Shown: positions 1 to 9,625 of the stretch, in pieces
Layout: every line of letters begins with the position of its first letter
How positions within the stretch are numbered: position 1 is the first letter of the stretch
Assembly: GCF_018614575.1 (NCBI RefSeq)
Contig: NZ_JAGGOJ010000008.1
Location: 124,001 to 188,000 of the forward strand
Reading direction: 5' to 3'
DNA: 64,000 nt
Source of the DNA: Streptomyces sp. ISL-10
GTDB taxonomy: Bacteria > Actinomycetota > Actinomycetes > Streptomycetales > Streptomycetaceae
Notes under the pieces: generated by a model
Told to the model about the DNA's origin: nothing
The model's input: only the letters and a program-made list of their open reading frames with translations
Databases searched by the model: none
Translations under genes and position numbers: made by a program

Positions 1-200
1 CGGCACGGCTGGTGGTGGCCGTCCCCGTGGCGCCGCAGGACTGGACCTCGCGGCTCGGCAAGGAGGCGGACGACCTGGTCTGCCTGGGCACCCCGCGGGA
101 GTTCTTCGCGATCGGCCAGTTCTACGCCGACTTCGCGCAGACCGACGACAGCGAGGTCGTGGAGTGCCTTGAGCAGGCGGCACAGCGCATGACCGGCTAG
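1..200 (+). CDS. Phosphoribosyltransferase-like protein, C-terminal end only
   Basis: The reading frame is open from the first base and stops at 198-200, so the gene begins outside the window. The visible 65 or so residues (VVAVPVAPQDW, then a stretch ending GQFYADFAQTDDSEV) match what I remember of the C-terminus of actinomycete phosphoribosyltransferases, which often sit beside or are fused to dienelactone hydrolases. The catalytic PRPP-binding part lies upstream and cannot be checked, so the family call rests on the tail alone. The next gene faces the opposite way and ends 48 bases on. Confidence 0.5.
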   Translation, partial: ARLVVAVPVAPQDWTSRLGKEADDLVCLGTPREFFAIGQFYADFAQTDDSEVVECLEQAAQRMTG

Positions 201-247
201 GGGCTACTGCGCGACGTGCCACCGGGCGTACACGCCCGCCCGTCGCC

Positions 248-1258
248 TCAGTCCGTCCCCGGGGCCGCCGCGCGGTCCAGGGCGTCGAGCAGTTCGCGTT
301 CGCGTGCGGCGCCGAGACCGGCGCGCCTGGTGCGGTTCAGCCCCTGCGTGCGTTCCCAGGCGAGGGTGTCGGCGAGCAGATCCCTGCGGTCGCGGTGACG
401 CAGCCCCGCGGCCCGGGCGGCGCCGCCGCTGCGGGCCGACCACCCTTCCCAGCCCGGTTCGTCCAGCCACATCGCCAGCGACTCGGGCCCCATGTACTGG
501 GCCACTTCCCGTGCGCGCAGCCATCCCGGAGAGGCGGCGACCACCGGTCCGGTGTGCCCGCCGACGGCACGGGACAGCTCCAGCCACCCCCCGAACGGCA
601 CGACAGGACCCACGGCGTCATACGTTCCGGTGGTCCCCGCCTCCGCCGTGTCCAGGAGCCACGACGCGAGGTCCCGCACGTCGACCACCTGCGTCGCGGA
701 CGCCGGGTCGTCGGGTACGAGCATGGGGCCCTCGGGGTCCCGCGCGGCGCGGGCCACCCAGTAGCCGGAGCGGCCGCTGGCATCGCCCGGCCCGCCGATC
801 AGACCGGCTCGTGCGATCAGCAGCCGGTCGCCCACGGCGGTCAGCGAAGCCTGTTCGCAGGCGACCTTCGCTTCTCCGTACTGCTCACGGCCCGCCCGGC
901 TCCCGTCCGCCGCGGCCAGCAGCTCCGTCGACTCGTCGGCGTCCCGCACGGCGTGGGACGCGTAGGCGCTGACCGACGAGACGTACGTCCAGTGACCGGC
1001 CCGGTCCCCCAGGGCCGACAGCGCCTCGCGCACGAAGCCCGGCTGCCAGGACACCTCGACGACGGCGTCCCATGCGCGGTCGCGCAGCGCTTCGTACGCC
1101 TCCGGGCCCTCGCGGTCGGCGGCGACGAGGGTCGCGCCGGGAGCCACGGGGCCGCTCTCCCCGCGGGCGAGGCACGTCACCCGGTGCCCTCGCGCCACAG
1201 CCTGCCGCGAGATCTCCCGTCCCAGCCATGCCGTACCGCCCAGAATCAAGATCTCCAT
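248..1258 (-). CDS. NAD-dependent epimerase/dehydratase-type reductase
   Basis: A 336-residue extended-SDR-like protein. The N-terminus [13 protein letters not shown] carries a glycine-rich Rossmann loop (GGTxxLG), followed by the strand ending TYVSSVSAY and a Tyr-x-x-x-Lys-like catalytic pair in YGEAK near residue 150, the arrangement of NAD(P)-dependent sugar or flavonoid reductases. The frame stays open far upstream of 1258, but the Rossmann start fixes the true N-terminus at this ATG. It stands alone on the minus strand, downstream of the LysR gene and separated from it by a 260-bp gap with a terminator. Substrate unknown. Confidence 0.75.
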   Translation of the reverse strand: MEILILGGTAWLGREISRQAVARGHRVTCLARGESGPVAPGATLVAADREGPEAYEALRDRAWDAVVEVSWQPGFVREALSALGDRAGHWTYVSSVSAYASHAVRDADESTELLAAADGSRAGREQYGEAKVACEQASLTAVGDRLLIARAGLIGGPGDASGRSGYWVARAARDPEGPMLVPDDPASATQVVDVRDLASWLLDTAEAGTTGTYDAVGPVVPFGGWLELSRAVGGHTGPVVAASPGWLRAREVAQYMGPESLAMWLDEPGWEGWSARSGGAARAAGLRHRDRRDLLADTLAWERTQGLNRTRRAGLGAARERELLDALDRAAAPGTD

Positions 1259-1472
1259 TCGGCCACCCAAGCACTGCCGTCGGCCATGGGTCCTTGGAAT
1301 CTGCTCACAGCAGACAGCGGCCCGGGGAGCGAGTGAGCCGAAGGGGCGCGCGAGTGTTGAGAGGGAGAACGCGCGGAGGCTGCGAGGAACGTGGGGGCAC
1401 CCGCGGACGAAGTCTGGGGGAAGCCGAGCACGATCGACCGTCGACCCACGCTGAGAACGCACCGTTGGGCTG

Positions 1473-1492
1473 CCCCCGGCGAAGCCAGGGGG
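1473..1492 (-). terminator. Probable terminator downstream of the LysR gene
   Basis: An inverted repeat CCCCCGGC / GCC-A-GGGGG with a 3-base GAA loop and one bulged A lies just past the end of the LysR gene. There is no clear T-run, as is usual for GC-rich actinomycete terminators. The rest of the gap up to 1258 shows nothing else that I recognise. Confidence 0.45.
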
Positions 1493-1518
1493 AGAACCGA
1501 GCTTCAACCGCCCGCGCG

Positions 1519-2442
1519 TCATGCGGGGCTGTCCGCGATCGCCGACGCCAGGGCCGCGATGGGCGGCCACGACCACTGGCCGGCGCGCGCGAGGAGGAAA
1601 CTGCGGCGCAGACCCGCCACCGGGTCGAGCGGACGGAAGGCGACGTCCGTACGGTGCCGTTCGATTCCCGACCGAGCCAGCAGCGCCACCCCGAGCCCGG
1701 CTCCCACGAGAGAGTTGACCAGGCTGAGACTGTCCACGCGGTGGGCGATGCGCGGAACGAACCCGGCGATGGCGCACACGCGTTGCACCAGTTCGTCGTC
1801 GTCCGTTCCGCGGGAGTTGGCGATCCAGCCCACGGCCGCGAACTCCGCCAGTTCCGACACGGCGACCGGCCGGTCCGCGTCGGGGTGCCCGGCGGGGACG
1901 GCGAGGTACAGAGGCTGTTCCTCGAACTGCCGGACACTCAGCTCCGCCGGCACCACCCGCGGCACCAGGCTGTAGTCGTACACCACCCCCAGGTCGACGC
2001 CCCCCGAGCGCAGCAGGTGTGCCGTGTGTTCCGGCTCGTGCTCGTACACCTCCACCACGACCCGCGGATACAGCGCCCGCAGGCGGGCCAGCGCCGGCAG
2101 GACCACCGGCTCGACCGCCGTGAAGAAGCTCGCCAGGCGCACCCGGCCCACCGGGTCCGCCGTACCGCGCAGCTCGGACTGGGCCTCCTCCACGGCGGCG
2201 AGAATGCCGACGGCGTGTTCGACCAGGCGTTCACCGGCCGGTGTGAGCCGGACACGGCGGCCGTCCGGGGTCAGCAGCCGCACACCGACCTCCTGTTCCA
2301 GCACCGCCAGGTGCTTGGAGACGGCCGAGGTGCCGTAGCCGGTACCGGCCGCGACGGCGGCCATGGTGCCGAGACGGTGCAGCTCGACCAGAAGCTTCAG
2401 CCGCCCGAGGTCGGGGAGGCGCGAGGGGTCTTCCGCGGTCAT
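1519..2442 (-). CDS. LysR-family transcriptional regulator
   Basis: A 307-residue protein with an N-terminal winged helix-turn-helix (residues about 12-70; [20 protein letters not shown] followed by [16 protein letters not shown]) and a C-terminal periplasmic-binding-like effector domain from about residue 95 ([18 protein letters not shown] onward). The start at 2442 gives the usual distance to the HTH; the open frame upstream has no LysR similarity. It is divergent from the EamA exporter at 2526 across 83 bp, the classic layout of a LysR gene controlling its neighbour. The effector is unknown. Confidence 0.85.
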   Translation of the reverse strand: MTAEDPSRLPDLGRLKLLVELHRLGTMAAVAAGTGYGTSAVSKHLAVLEQEVGVRLLTPDGRRVRLTPAGERLVEHAVGILAAVEEAQSELRGTADPVGRVRLASFFTAVEPVVLPALARLRALYPRVVVEVYEHEPEHTAHLLRSGGVDLGVVYDYSLVPRVVPAELSVRQFEEQPLYLAVPAGHPDADRPVAVSELAEFAAVGWIANSRGTDDDELVQRVCAIAGFVPRIAHRVDSLSLVNSLVGAGLGVALLARSGIERHRTDVAFRPLDPVAGLRRSFLLARAGQWSWPPIAALASAIADSPA

Positions 2443-2451
2443 CCCGCGATT

Positions 2452-2494
2452 GTCCACTGATCGTGGCCGTTCGGTCCACCTTCGGCCCGTGGAC
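2452..2494. promoter_or_regulatory. Candidate LysR operator between divergent genes
   Basis: The hexamer GTCCAC occurs at 2452-2457 and 2474-2479, and its complement GTGGAC at 2489-2494, so the last two form an inverted repeat with a 9-base spacer. The third copy is 22 bases upstream, about two helical turns. This sits in the only gap between the LysR gene and the exporter, where a LysR dimer pair would bind. Seen by eye; not tested against a motif model. Confidence 0.4.
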
Positions 2495-2525
2495 AGAAAC
2501 AGATGGCTCCCGGTGCAATGTCCCG

Positions 2526-3458
2526 GTGACCGCCTCCACCGATCCCGCCTCCACCGCCACGCTCGTCGCCGACGGCACCGCTCCCGCCGCGACGGGCCCG
2601 GTGCCGGCGCCCGGCCGCCTGATGTCCGGCCCGGCCCTCGTCCTCGTCGCCATGCTGCTGCTCCACACCGGCAGCGCTCTGGCGACCGAGCTGTTCCCCT
2701 CACTCGGCCCGGCGGGCACCACCTGGCTGCGTCTCACCTTCGCGGCCGTGCTCCTGATCGCGTTCACCGGCGGGTCCCTGCGGCGCAGGCTGCGCACGAT
2801 TCCCCGACGCGATCTGCTGGCCACCTGCCTCCTCGGGGTCGTCAGCGCCGGGATGATGCTCCTGTTCTCGGAGGCCGCCGCGCGCCTGCCGCTCGGCACC
2901 GCCACCGCACTGGAGTTCCTCGGCCCGCTGACCGTGGCCGTCTTCGCGTCCCACCGCACCAGGGAGCTGGCCTGGCTGGGGCTCGCCGCGGCCGGCGTCG
3001 TGCTGCTCACCTCGCCCTGGACCGGTACCACCAGTTTGATCGGCGTCCTGTTCGGCCTCGGCTCGGCCACCTGCTGGGCGCTCTACGTCGTCGGCACCGC
3101 GCACGTCGGCAGCCGCCTGTCCGCACCGCACGCGCTCGCCGTCTCGCTCGCGGTCGCCTCGGTCGCCGCGGCACCGTTCGGCGCCCCGGGCGCGCTCGGC
3201 GCACTGACCTGGCAGACGGCCGCCGCCGCGGCCGGCATCGCGGTGCTCATGCCCCTCCTGCCCTTCCTGCTGGAGATGAAGGCGCTCCAGCGGATCGGCA
3301 AGGCCACGTACGGCACGCTGGCCGGCCTGGAACCCGCCGTCAGCCTGCTGGCCGCCATGGTCCTCATCGCGCAGACTCCCGCTGTCCTGCAGATCGCCGG
3401 CACGGCACTGGTCGTCGCCGCGGGCATCGGCGCCACACGGGCCGAGTCCCGTCGCTGA
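2526..3458 (+). CDS. EamA/RhaT (DMT) family exporter
   Basis: A 310-residue integral membrane protein with about ten hydrophobic segments in two five-helix halves, as in drug/metabolite transporters. The second half carries an EamA-like pattern (LFGLGSATCWALYVV and, near the end, GTLAGLEPAVSLLAAMVL). I chose the GTG at 2526 (V-T-A-S) because an earlier in-frame ATG at 2463 would lie inside the probable operator. The likely role is export of an amino acid or small metabolite, controlled by the divergent LysR protein. Substrate cannot be deduced. Confidence 0.75.
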   Translation: MTASTDPASTATLVADGTAPAATGPVPAPGRLMSGPALVLVAMLLLHTGSALATELFPSLGPAGTTWLRLTFAAVLLIAFTGGSLRRRLRTIPRRDLLATCLLGVVSAGMMLLFSEAAARLPLGTATALEFLGPLTVAVFASHRTRELAWLGLAAAGVVLLTSPWTGTTSLIGVLFGLGSATCWALYVVGTAHVGSRLSAPHALAVSLAVASVAAAPFGAPGALGALTWQTAAAAAGIAVLMPLLPFLLEMKALQRIGKATYGTLAGLEPAVSLLAAMVLIAQTPAVLQIAGTALVVAAGIGATRAESRR

Positions 3459-3866
3459 ACGGTCGGGCCGCGGGACCGCGCCGGCGGCACGGCGCTTCTG
3501 CGCCTCCAGCCGGTACTGCCGGGTTACGGCGGTCCGGATCGTAGGCACAGGTTGATACGGGCCGCTGGGGGGTCGGAGCGATTCGACCGCCGGGCCGCCC
3601 GGAACCGCCCCGGCCTTTGAGCATCTGTCTGACCGGGGCTGTCGAGCGTCTGACATTTGTCTGTGGTGCGGTCCGACGAGCCCTCCTACGTTCGGGAGAC
3701 ACACCGGACGACGCGTCAGGGCGACCCCCGCGCTCATCCTCCGCCTTGTGGCGCCTCTATCGGAGGTCGCGGCCGGCCCCGGCTCCCGGGGCCGCCCCCT
3801 CGGCGTACCGCCGCAACGCGGTCCGACGGGCCCTGCGGCGCTCTCCCCAGCGACCCGACCGGACCC
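3459..3866. other. Intergenic region without a gene
   Basis: Open frames here lack family similarity. Short repeats GTCTGAC at 3627-3633 and 3648-3654 (21-base period) may belong to the promoter of the channel-like gene that follows. Nothing else stands out. Confidence 0.4.
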
Positions 3867-5183
3867 ATGACTTCAGCCACCGATTTCGAACCCTCCCGCA
3901 CCGGCGACCGCGCGGAGGGACGCACACACCGCACGGCCGGGTCTCCGCTTCCCGAGAGCGGTGCACCCGGCCGACGCTTCGTCGTGATCGGCGGCGACGT
4001 GGCACGCAAGGTGTGCGGTTCCCTCCAAGCGGCCGGGCACGCCGTCCACCACGTCACCCAGCCCACCGACGAAGACCTCCGACTGGCCCTCGACGAGGAA
4101 GTGGCCGGTGTCGCCGTCCTGCTCGACGACGACGCCGAGTCCCTGCGCTACGCACTCGCCGTCGAACACATCCGTCCGCACGTCAAGCTGGTGGTCACCC
4201 TCTTCGACCGGACCGTCGCCGAACAGCTCGTTCGCGTGGTCCCCAACTGCGAGGTCACCTCACCGGCCGACGTCGCCGCACCGGTCCTGCTGGCCGCCTG
4301 CCTGCAGCCCGACCTGCTGGCCCTCACCCACACGGCATCGGGCCACGCCGGCGCGCGCTGGACGGGGGAGGGCGTACGCCTGGAGCCCTACCGGCCGCCG
4401 CGGTCCCTCAGACGCAGGGCCGTGCTCGGAAAGGTCCGGGGTCAACTGAGGCCTCACGACGGCAGTTCACGCATCATGCTGACCGGTCTCACCGGCCTGC
4501 TCGCCGTCCTGCTGTCGGACTGGGCCTGGCTGGTGGCGCTGCACCACCGGCCACCGGTCGAGGCGCTCTTCGAGGCGACGCGCACGGTGTCCACCGTCGG
4601 GCCCGTGTCCCTGCACGGCCCGGACGTCGGGTATGCCGTGTTCTCGATCGCCGCGATGCTCGTCACCCTGGTCTTCGCCGCCGTCTTCACCGCGGGCATG
4701 ATCGACCGACTGCTCGCCCCGCGCTCCGTCGGCATCGTCGGGCCACGGGCCCTGCCCCGGGCGGGCCATGTGGTCGTCGTGGGTCTCGGACAGGTGGGGC
4801 TGCGGCTGTGCACCCGGCTGCAGGCCCTAGGGGTCGGCGTGGTCGCGGTCGAGCGGAACCCGCAGGCCCCCCACCTGCGTCTGGCCAGGGCGCTCGGGGT
4901 GCCCGTCGTCGTCGCCGACGCGAAGGACAGGTTCGTCCTGCGCCGGCTCGGCCTGCTCAAGGCACAGGCGCTGGCAGCGGTGGCCTCGGACGACCTGGAC
5001 AACATCGCGGTGAGCGTGGCCGCGTTGGCGGTCGCGCCCGAACTGCGCGTCGTCATGCGGGCGGGCGACCACGAGGCGATCGCGGAGACCCGCTCGCTGT
5101 TCAAGATCGGCATCGTGCACGACCTGGGCGGCCTGAGTGCCGCGTACACGACCGCCGCCCTGACCGGGCTCCGTCCGCGATGA
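3867..5183 (+). CDS. Two-TM ion-channel protein with two RCK/TrkA-N-like domains
   Basis: A 438-residue protein. Residues about 30-170 form a first nucleotide-binding-like domain (FVVIGGDVARKV; not a perfect GxGxxG). Two hydrophobic helices follow at about 203-225 and 258-283, with a re-entrant pore-like segment TRTVSTVGPVSLHGPD between them. A second domain from residue about 298 has a good TrkA-N Rossmann motif (VVVVGLGQVGLRLC). The pore segment resembles a K+ channel loop, but the filter reads TVGPV rather than TVGYG, so ion selectivity is doubtful. The frame is open upstream; the ATG at 3867 is the first plausible start. Probably a membrane cation channel or its degenerate relative. Confidence 0.65.
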   Translation: MTSATDFEPSRTGDRAEGRTHRTAGSPLPESGAPGRRFVVIGGDVARKVCGSLQAAGHAVHHVTQPTDEDLRLALDEEVAGVAVLLDDDAESLRYALAVEHIRPHVKLVVTLFDRTVAEQLVRVVPNCEVTSPADVAAPVLLAACLQPDLLALTHTASGHAGARWTGEGVRLEPYRPPRSLRRRAVLGKVRGQLRPHDGSSRIMLTGLTGLLAVLLSDWAWLVALHHRPPVEALFEATRTVSTVGPVSLHGPDVGYAVFSIAAMLVTLVFAAVFTAGMIDRLLAPRSVGIVGPRALPRAGHVVVVGLGQVGLRLCTRLQALGVGVVAVERNPQAPHLRLARALGVPVVVADAKDRFVLRRLGLLKAQALAAVASDDLDNIAVSVAALAVAPELRVVMRAGDHEAIAETRSLFKIGIVHDLGGLSAAYTTAALTGLRPR

Positions 5184-5852
5184 GTTCTCGCACACGACAA
5201 GCGGCTCCTGGTGGAACGCGGCGACGGCAGCTTCACACCATGGCCGCACGCGGACCGGTGCGACCGCCCGCAGGGCCACCGGGCCCAGTGCGCCGCCGAC
5301 GACGGGCCGGAGCCGGCGCCGCAGCGCACGGGCGACGCCCAGGACTGAGCCGGGCTCGCGGCCGGGCTGCCGGTCGCGAGTGCGGACGTTCTGCCGCGCC
5401 GCCGGCAGGGAGCGCCTGAGCGCGCACATCACGCCCGTTCCCGCGCCGCACTGACCCAGTGTCACGGCGCGTCCTCCCGTGCGCCGAGGGCACCGCCGGC
5501 CACCACGGACCCGGCTGTTCACCGGTCGCCCGGCTGGATCGCCGTTTTCTGGACACCTGAACGCCACAGCGTGGCGGGTAGCCAGCCGTGACCGCATCCG
5601 GCAACCGGTCACGCACACCAGGGAGGACCAGGAGAAGGGACGCTTCGTCGCGTATGCCTTCACGCACCGTAATTCATCCGAATGCCTCGCCGTCGTGCCT
5701 CGGGCGGCGGCACCCGGCATGGTGATCGCAGGTTTCACGACCGGCCACGCGGCCGGCCCGGAACCCCCGCGCCATGGCGCTCAGCGCGCCCGGGCACGGC
5801 GACGGCCCCGGCCGCCGCCACCCATGGACACCCATGGACAGAGGAGACGGAC
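5184..5852. other. Intergenic region upstream of the glycan cluster
   Basis: No convincing gene on either strand. A perfect tandem duplication of ACCCATGGAC occupies 5820-5829 and 5830-5839, directly before the AGAGGAG ribosome site of the next gene. The region presumably carries the promoter for the 5.9-17 kb cluster. Confidence 0.45.
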
Positions 5853-6815
5853 ATGGCCAACGCCTTCCCGCACACCTGGGAGCACGCCGTCGTCACGGGC
5901 GGTGCCGGGTTCGTCGGTTCGCATCTGTGCACCGGGCTGCTGGCAGCGGGCACCGCCGTCACCTGCGTGGACGACTTCAGCACCGGTCGGCCCGAGAACA
6001 TATCCGAGCTTCGGGGCCGGCCCGGATTCACCCTGGTGGAGGCGAACGTCTCCGAGCCGCTCTCCGTCGACCGGCCGCCCGACCTGGTGCTGCACTTCGC
6101 GTCGCCCGCGTCCCCGGCCGACTATCTCCGACTGCCGCTGCACACGCTGGAGGCCGGCAGCCTCGGTACGCGCAACGCCCTCGCTCTCGCCCGCCGTGCC
6201 GGGGCCCGCTTCGTACTCGCCTCCACCTCCGAGGTCTACGGCGACCCTCAGCAGCACCCGCAGAACGAGCGGTACTGGGGCAACGTCAACCCGGTCGGCC
6301 CCCGCAGCGTGTACGACGAGGCCAAGCGCTTCGGCGAGGCCCTGACCACCGCCGAGAACGACGCCCACGGGATCGACACGGCGATCGTGCGGCTCTTCAA
6401 CACCTACGGGCCCCGGATGCGCGGCTACGACGGGCGCGCCGTCCCGACCTTCGTCCGGCAGGCACTCACCGGCCGGCCCCTCACCGTGACCGGTGACGGA
6501 CTCCAGACCCGTTCGCTGTGCTACGTCGACGACACCGTGCGAGGCATTCTGGCGGCGGCCGCCCATGGCATGCGCGGCCCGGTCAACATCGGCAACCCCG
6601 ACGAGATCACCATGCTGGAACTGGCCCGCCTGGTCATCGAGCTCACGGAATCGTCCTCGGAGATCCGCTTCATCGAACGGCCGACGGACGATCCCGCCGT
6701 GCGCTGCCCCGACATCACCCTGGCCCGCGACAAGCTCCAGTGGGAGCCGCGTGTCGCCGCGGAAGAAGGTCTGCGGCGCACCATCGCCTGGTTCCGCGCC
6801 CACACGGACAGCTGA
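5853..6815 (+). CDS. UDP-glucuronate decarboxylase-like NAD-dependent SDR
   Basis: A 320-residue extended SDR. It has TGGAGFVGSH (NAD-binding loop, residues about 14-23), the UXS-type stretch SPASPADYLRLPLHTLEAGS, the catalytic STSEVYGD segment, and the YDEAK Tyr-Lys pair (about residue 155), then RLFNTYGPRM. This pattern matches bacterial UDP-xylose synthases, which convert UDP-glucuronate to UDP-xylose, more closely than HldD epimerases. Start: ATG at 5853 with AGAGGAG 7-12 bases upstream. It opens the glycan cluster and would supply a nucleotide pentose to the glycosyltransferases downstream. A related 4-keto-sugar product cannot be excluded. Confidence 0.7.
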   Translation: MANAFPHTWEHAVVTGGAGFVGSHLCTGLLAAGTAVTCVDDFSTGRPENISELRGRPGFTLVEANVSEPLSVDRPPDLVLHFASPASPADYLRLPLHTLEAGSLGTRNALALARRAGARFVLASTSEVYGDPQQHPQNERYWGNVNPVGPRSVYDEAKRFGEALTTAENDAHGIDTAIVRLFNTYGPRMRGYDGRAVPTFVRQALTGRPLTVTGDGLQTRSLCYVDDTVRGILAAAAHGMRGPVNIGNPDEITMLELARLVIELTESSSEIRFIERPTDDPAVRCPDITLARDKLQWEPRVAAEEGLRRTIAWFRAHTDS

Positions 6816-6890
6816 TCCGGCCGAGTCCTTCCGACCGCCCCGAACAGCACGGCCGGCTCCGCCCAGATCCGCCGAAAGGCCTGGCCCACC

Positions 6891-8555
6891 ATGCGCATTC
6901 TTGGCATCAACGCTCTCTTCCACGACCCCGCCGCCGCCCTGGTCATCGACGGCCGATGCGTGGCCGCCGCAGAGGAGGAACGGTTCTCCCGGCGCAAGCA
7001 CGGCAAGCGACCCGTGCCGTTCTCGGCCTGGGAACTGCCCGAGAAGGCAGCCGCCTGGTGCCTCAAGCGGGCCGGACTGCGCCCCCAGGACCTCGACGCC
7101 GTGGCGTACTCCTTCGACCCCGCCCTCACGCGCCCCGCGGACGCCATGGGCCTGAACGACCCGTGGGACCACCTCAGGCTGACATACGCCCGCCAGGCAC
7201 CGGGGTTCCTCGCGGCGGCGCTGCCCGGCCTCGACCCGCAGGCGGTGCGCTTCGTACCGCACCACATGGCACACGCCGCGTCGAGCGCCTTCGCCGCGCC
7301 CGATGCCGAGGCCTCGTCGGTCCTGGTCCTCGACGGCCGGGGCGAGCGGGCCTCCCACCTCGCCGCCCATCGGGTGGGCGACCGGCTGGAGGCCCTCCAC
7401 GCGCAGGAACTGCCGCACTCGCTCGGCCTGGTCTACGAGGAGCTCACCGAGCACCTCGGATTCCTGCGTTCCTCCGACGAGTTCAAGGTGATGGCACTCG
7501 CCTCGCACGGCACTCCCCGCATGCTCGCCGAACTGCGCAAGCACGTGCACCCCACCGGCGACGGCGGGTTTCGCGCCACGGCCGTCCCCTGGTCCGAACT
7601 GTGCGCGCCGCGCGGGGCGGACGAGCCCTGGACCCAGGACCACGCGGACGTGGCGGCAAGCGCGCAGGCCGTACTGGAGGAGACCCTGCTGGACCTCGTG
7701 CGCTGGCTGCACGGAAGGACCCACGACAGCGTGCTCACCCTCGCCGGCGGCGTCGCCCTCAACTGCGTGGCGAACTCCCGCATCGCCCGCGAGGGCCCCT
7801 TCTCCCGCGTATGGGTGCAACCCGCCGCGGGGGACGCGGGCACCGCGCTGGGCAGCGCCCTGCTGCTCGCGGCCGGTGAGGGGGACGACCCGCAGCCCAT
7901 GACCGGCGCGGACCTCGGCAGGGACTGGTCGGACGCGGAACTCGGCGCCTGGCTGAAGACGGCGGCCGTCCCCTTCGAACGTCCCGCGGACATCGCCGCG
8001 ACCGTCGCCCAGGCCCTCGCCGACAACGCCGTCGTCGCCTGGTTCCAGGGGCGTTCGGAATACGGTCCCAGGGCTCTCGGTCACCGCTCCCTGCTGGCCC
8101 ACCCCGGCCACGCGGGCAACCTGGAGCGGCTCAACGACGTCAAGGGCAGGGAGCAGTTCAGGCCGGTCGCTCCCATGGTGCTCGCCGACCGCGCCGCGGA
8201 CATCTTCGACGGACCGCTGCCCAGCCCCTACATGCTCTTCGTCCACGACGTCGCGGACGCCTGGAAGGACCGGATCCCGGCCGTCGTGCACGTCGACGGC
8301 ACGGCCCGCATCCAGACCGTCGACCCGGCGAGCGAACCGCTCGTCGCCCGCATGCTCGGCGAGTTCGAGAGGCTCACCGGCCTGCCCGTGGTCGTCAACA
8401 CCAGTCTGAACACGGCCGGCAGGCCGATGGCCGACGACCCGCGCGACGCGCTGGAGTGCTTCGGCTCCTCCCCGGTCGACCTGCTGGCGATCGGACCGTA
8501 CGCCGTCCGGCGCTCCGGACTCTTCCAGGCCTTCGACGAAGGGACCATGCGATGA
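6891..8555 (+). CDS. O-carbamoyltransferase (NodU/CmcH/TobZ family)
   Basis: A 554-residue protein of the usual family length. The N-terminal ASKHA-like domain starts MRILGINALFHDPAAAL and has the metal-binding HHMAHAASSAF motif near residue 123; the C-terminal YrdC-like part has YGPRALGHRSLLAHP (about residue 388) and VVNTSLNTAGRPM. Members transfer a carbamoyl group from carbamoyl phosphate, through carbamoyl-adenylate, to a hydroxyl on a sugar or antibiotic. Its end overlaps the start of the next gene by four bases, so it is in the same operon, and the likely acceptor is a sugar of the glycan made here. Confidence 0.88.
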   Translation: MRILGINALFHDPAAALVIDGRCVAAAEEERFSRRKHGKRPVPFSAWELPEKAAAWCLKRAGLRPQDLDAVAYSFDPALTRPADAMGLNDPWDHLRLTYARQAPGFLAAALPGLDPQAVRFVPHHMAHAASSAFAAPDAEASSVLVLDGRGERASHLAAHRVGDRLEALHAQELPHSLGLVYEELTEHLGFLRSSDEFKVMALASHGTPRMLAELRKHVHPTGDGGFRATAVPWSELCAPRGADEPWTQDHADVAASAQAVLEETLLDLVRWLHGRTHDSVLTLAGGVALNCVANSRIAREGPFSRVWVQPAAGDAGTALGSALLLAAGEGDDPQPMTGADLGRDWSDAELGAWLKTAAVPFERPADIAATVAQALADNAVVAWFQGRSEYGPRALGHRSLLAHPGHAGNLERLNDVKGREQFRPVAPMVLADRAADIFDGPLPSPYMLFVHDVADAWKDRIPAVVHVDGTARIQTVDPASEPLVARMLGEFERLTGLPVVVNTSLNTAGRPMADDPRDALECFGSSPVDLLAIGPYAVRRSGLFQAFDEGTMR

Positions 8556-9625
8556 CCGTATTCGGGCAGTGGTCCCCCGCGACCGCCTACGCCGTTGTCG
8601 TACCGACCCTCGGACGCGCCAGCCTGAACGTGTGTCTGCAGGCGCTGGCGGACGCCGCCGGACCGAAGCCGGCACGGGTGGTCCTCGTCGACGACCGCCC
8701 CGAGGCCGGCCGTACCCCTCTCCCGGTCGAGGTCCCGGCCGCTCTGCAGCCGGTGACCACCATCGTGCCCGGCCGCGCCCGCGGCCCCGCCGCGGCCCGC
8801 AACACGGGACGTCAGGCGGCCGGTCCGGCACCCTGGATCGTCTTCCTCGACGACGATGTGGTGCCGGGCCCCACCTGGGGCGAGGACCTCACGCACGACC
8901 TCGCGGCAACGACGTACCGGACCGCGGGCGTCACGGCCCGCATCACCGTGCCGCTCCCGGCGGACCGCCGGCCCACGGACTGGGAGCGCAACACCGCGGG
9001 GCTCGCCACCGCACGGTGGATCACCGCCGACATGGCGTACCGCCGGGAGGCGCTGGAAGCCGTCGGCGGGTTCGACGAGCGGTTCCCGCGCGCCTTCCGG
9101 GAGGACGCGGATCTGGCCCTGCGGGTGCTCGGCGCCGGCTGGACGCTGACCACCGGCACGCGCAGAACCATGCACCCCGTCCGCCCGGCCGACCGCTGGA
9201 TCTCCGTACGCCTCCAGGCGGGAAACGCGGACGACGTGCTGATGAACCGGCTGCACGGCCCGGACTGGTGGACCCGTGCGCACGCGCCGCGCGGGCGCCT
9301 GCCGCGCCACCTCGCCGTGACGGCGTCGGCCGTGGCCGCCCTCACGTGTGCGGTACTCGGGCGGCCCGCCGCGGCAGTGGGGTTCGCCGCCGCCTGGCTG
9401 ACCGGCACCGCCGAGCTCGCCGCCGCGCGCATCGTGCCGGGCCCGCGGACGCGGGACGAGGTCGTCTCCATGGCGCTGACCAGCGTGCTCATTCCCCCCG
9501 CCGCGACATGGCACTGGCTGCGCGGCCAGTTCAGGCACCGCGGTACAGCGCCGTTCGACCCGGTGGCCACGACAAGGCCGCCACGCGCTCCGAGCGAGGC
9601 GGTCCAGCAGCGGGTGCTGCCATGA
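8552..9625 (+). CDS. Family 2 glycosyltransferase
   Basis: A 357-residue GT-A fold enzyme. It has the N-terminal AVVVPTLGRASLNVCLQAL, a DDR turn, the ARGPAAARNTG segment, the metal-binding IVFLDDDVVPGPTW (DxD type, about residue 100), and GGFDERFPRAFREDADLALR (acceptor/ED motif, about residue 180). Two hydrophobic segments near the C-terminus (about 255-290 and 305-330) suggest membrane attachment. It overlaps the upstream carbamoyltransferase gene (ATGA) and the downstream phosphatase gene. It probably adds a sugar on the cytoplasmic face; donor unknown. Confidence 0.85.
   Translation: MTVFGQWSPATAYAVVVPTLGRASLNVCLQALADAAGPKPARVVLVDDRPEAGRTPLPVEVPAALQPVTTIVPGRARGPAAARNTGRQAAGPAPWIVFLDDDVVPGPTWGEDLTHDLAATTYRTAGVTARITVPLPADRRPTDWERNTAGLATARWITADMAYRREALEAVGGFDERFPRAFREDADLALRVLGAGWTLTTGTRRTMHPVRPADRWISVRLQAGNADDVLMNRLHGPDWWTRAHAPRGRLPRHLAVTASAVAALTCAVLGRPAAAVGFAAAWLTGTAELAAARIVPGPRTRDEVVSMALTSVLIPPAATWHWLRGQFRHRGTAPFDPVATTRPPRAPSEAVQQRVLP

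Noticed and set aside
3617..5419. A 600-residue Arg/Pro-rich open frame overlapping the channel gene
   Set aside because: Composition is typical of an out-of-frame reading; the overlapping frame has TM helices and a TrkA-N motif.
5184..5852. Possible gene between the channel protein and the glycan cluster
   Set aside because: Several frames are open but none has a coding-like composition, ribosome site and motif together.
5781..8831. A 1016-residue open frame on the minus strand
   Set aside because: It lies opposite three well-supported plus-strand genes, has Gly/Arg/Val-rich composition without any domain, and is the antisense shadow expected in very GC-rich DNA.
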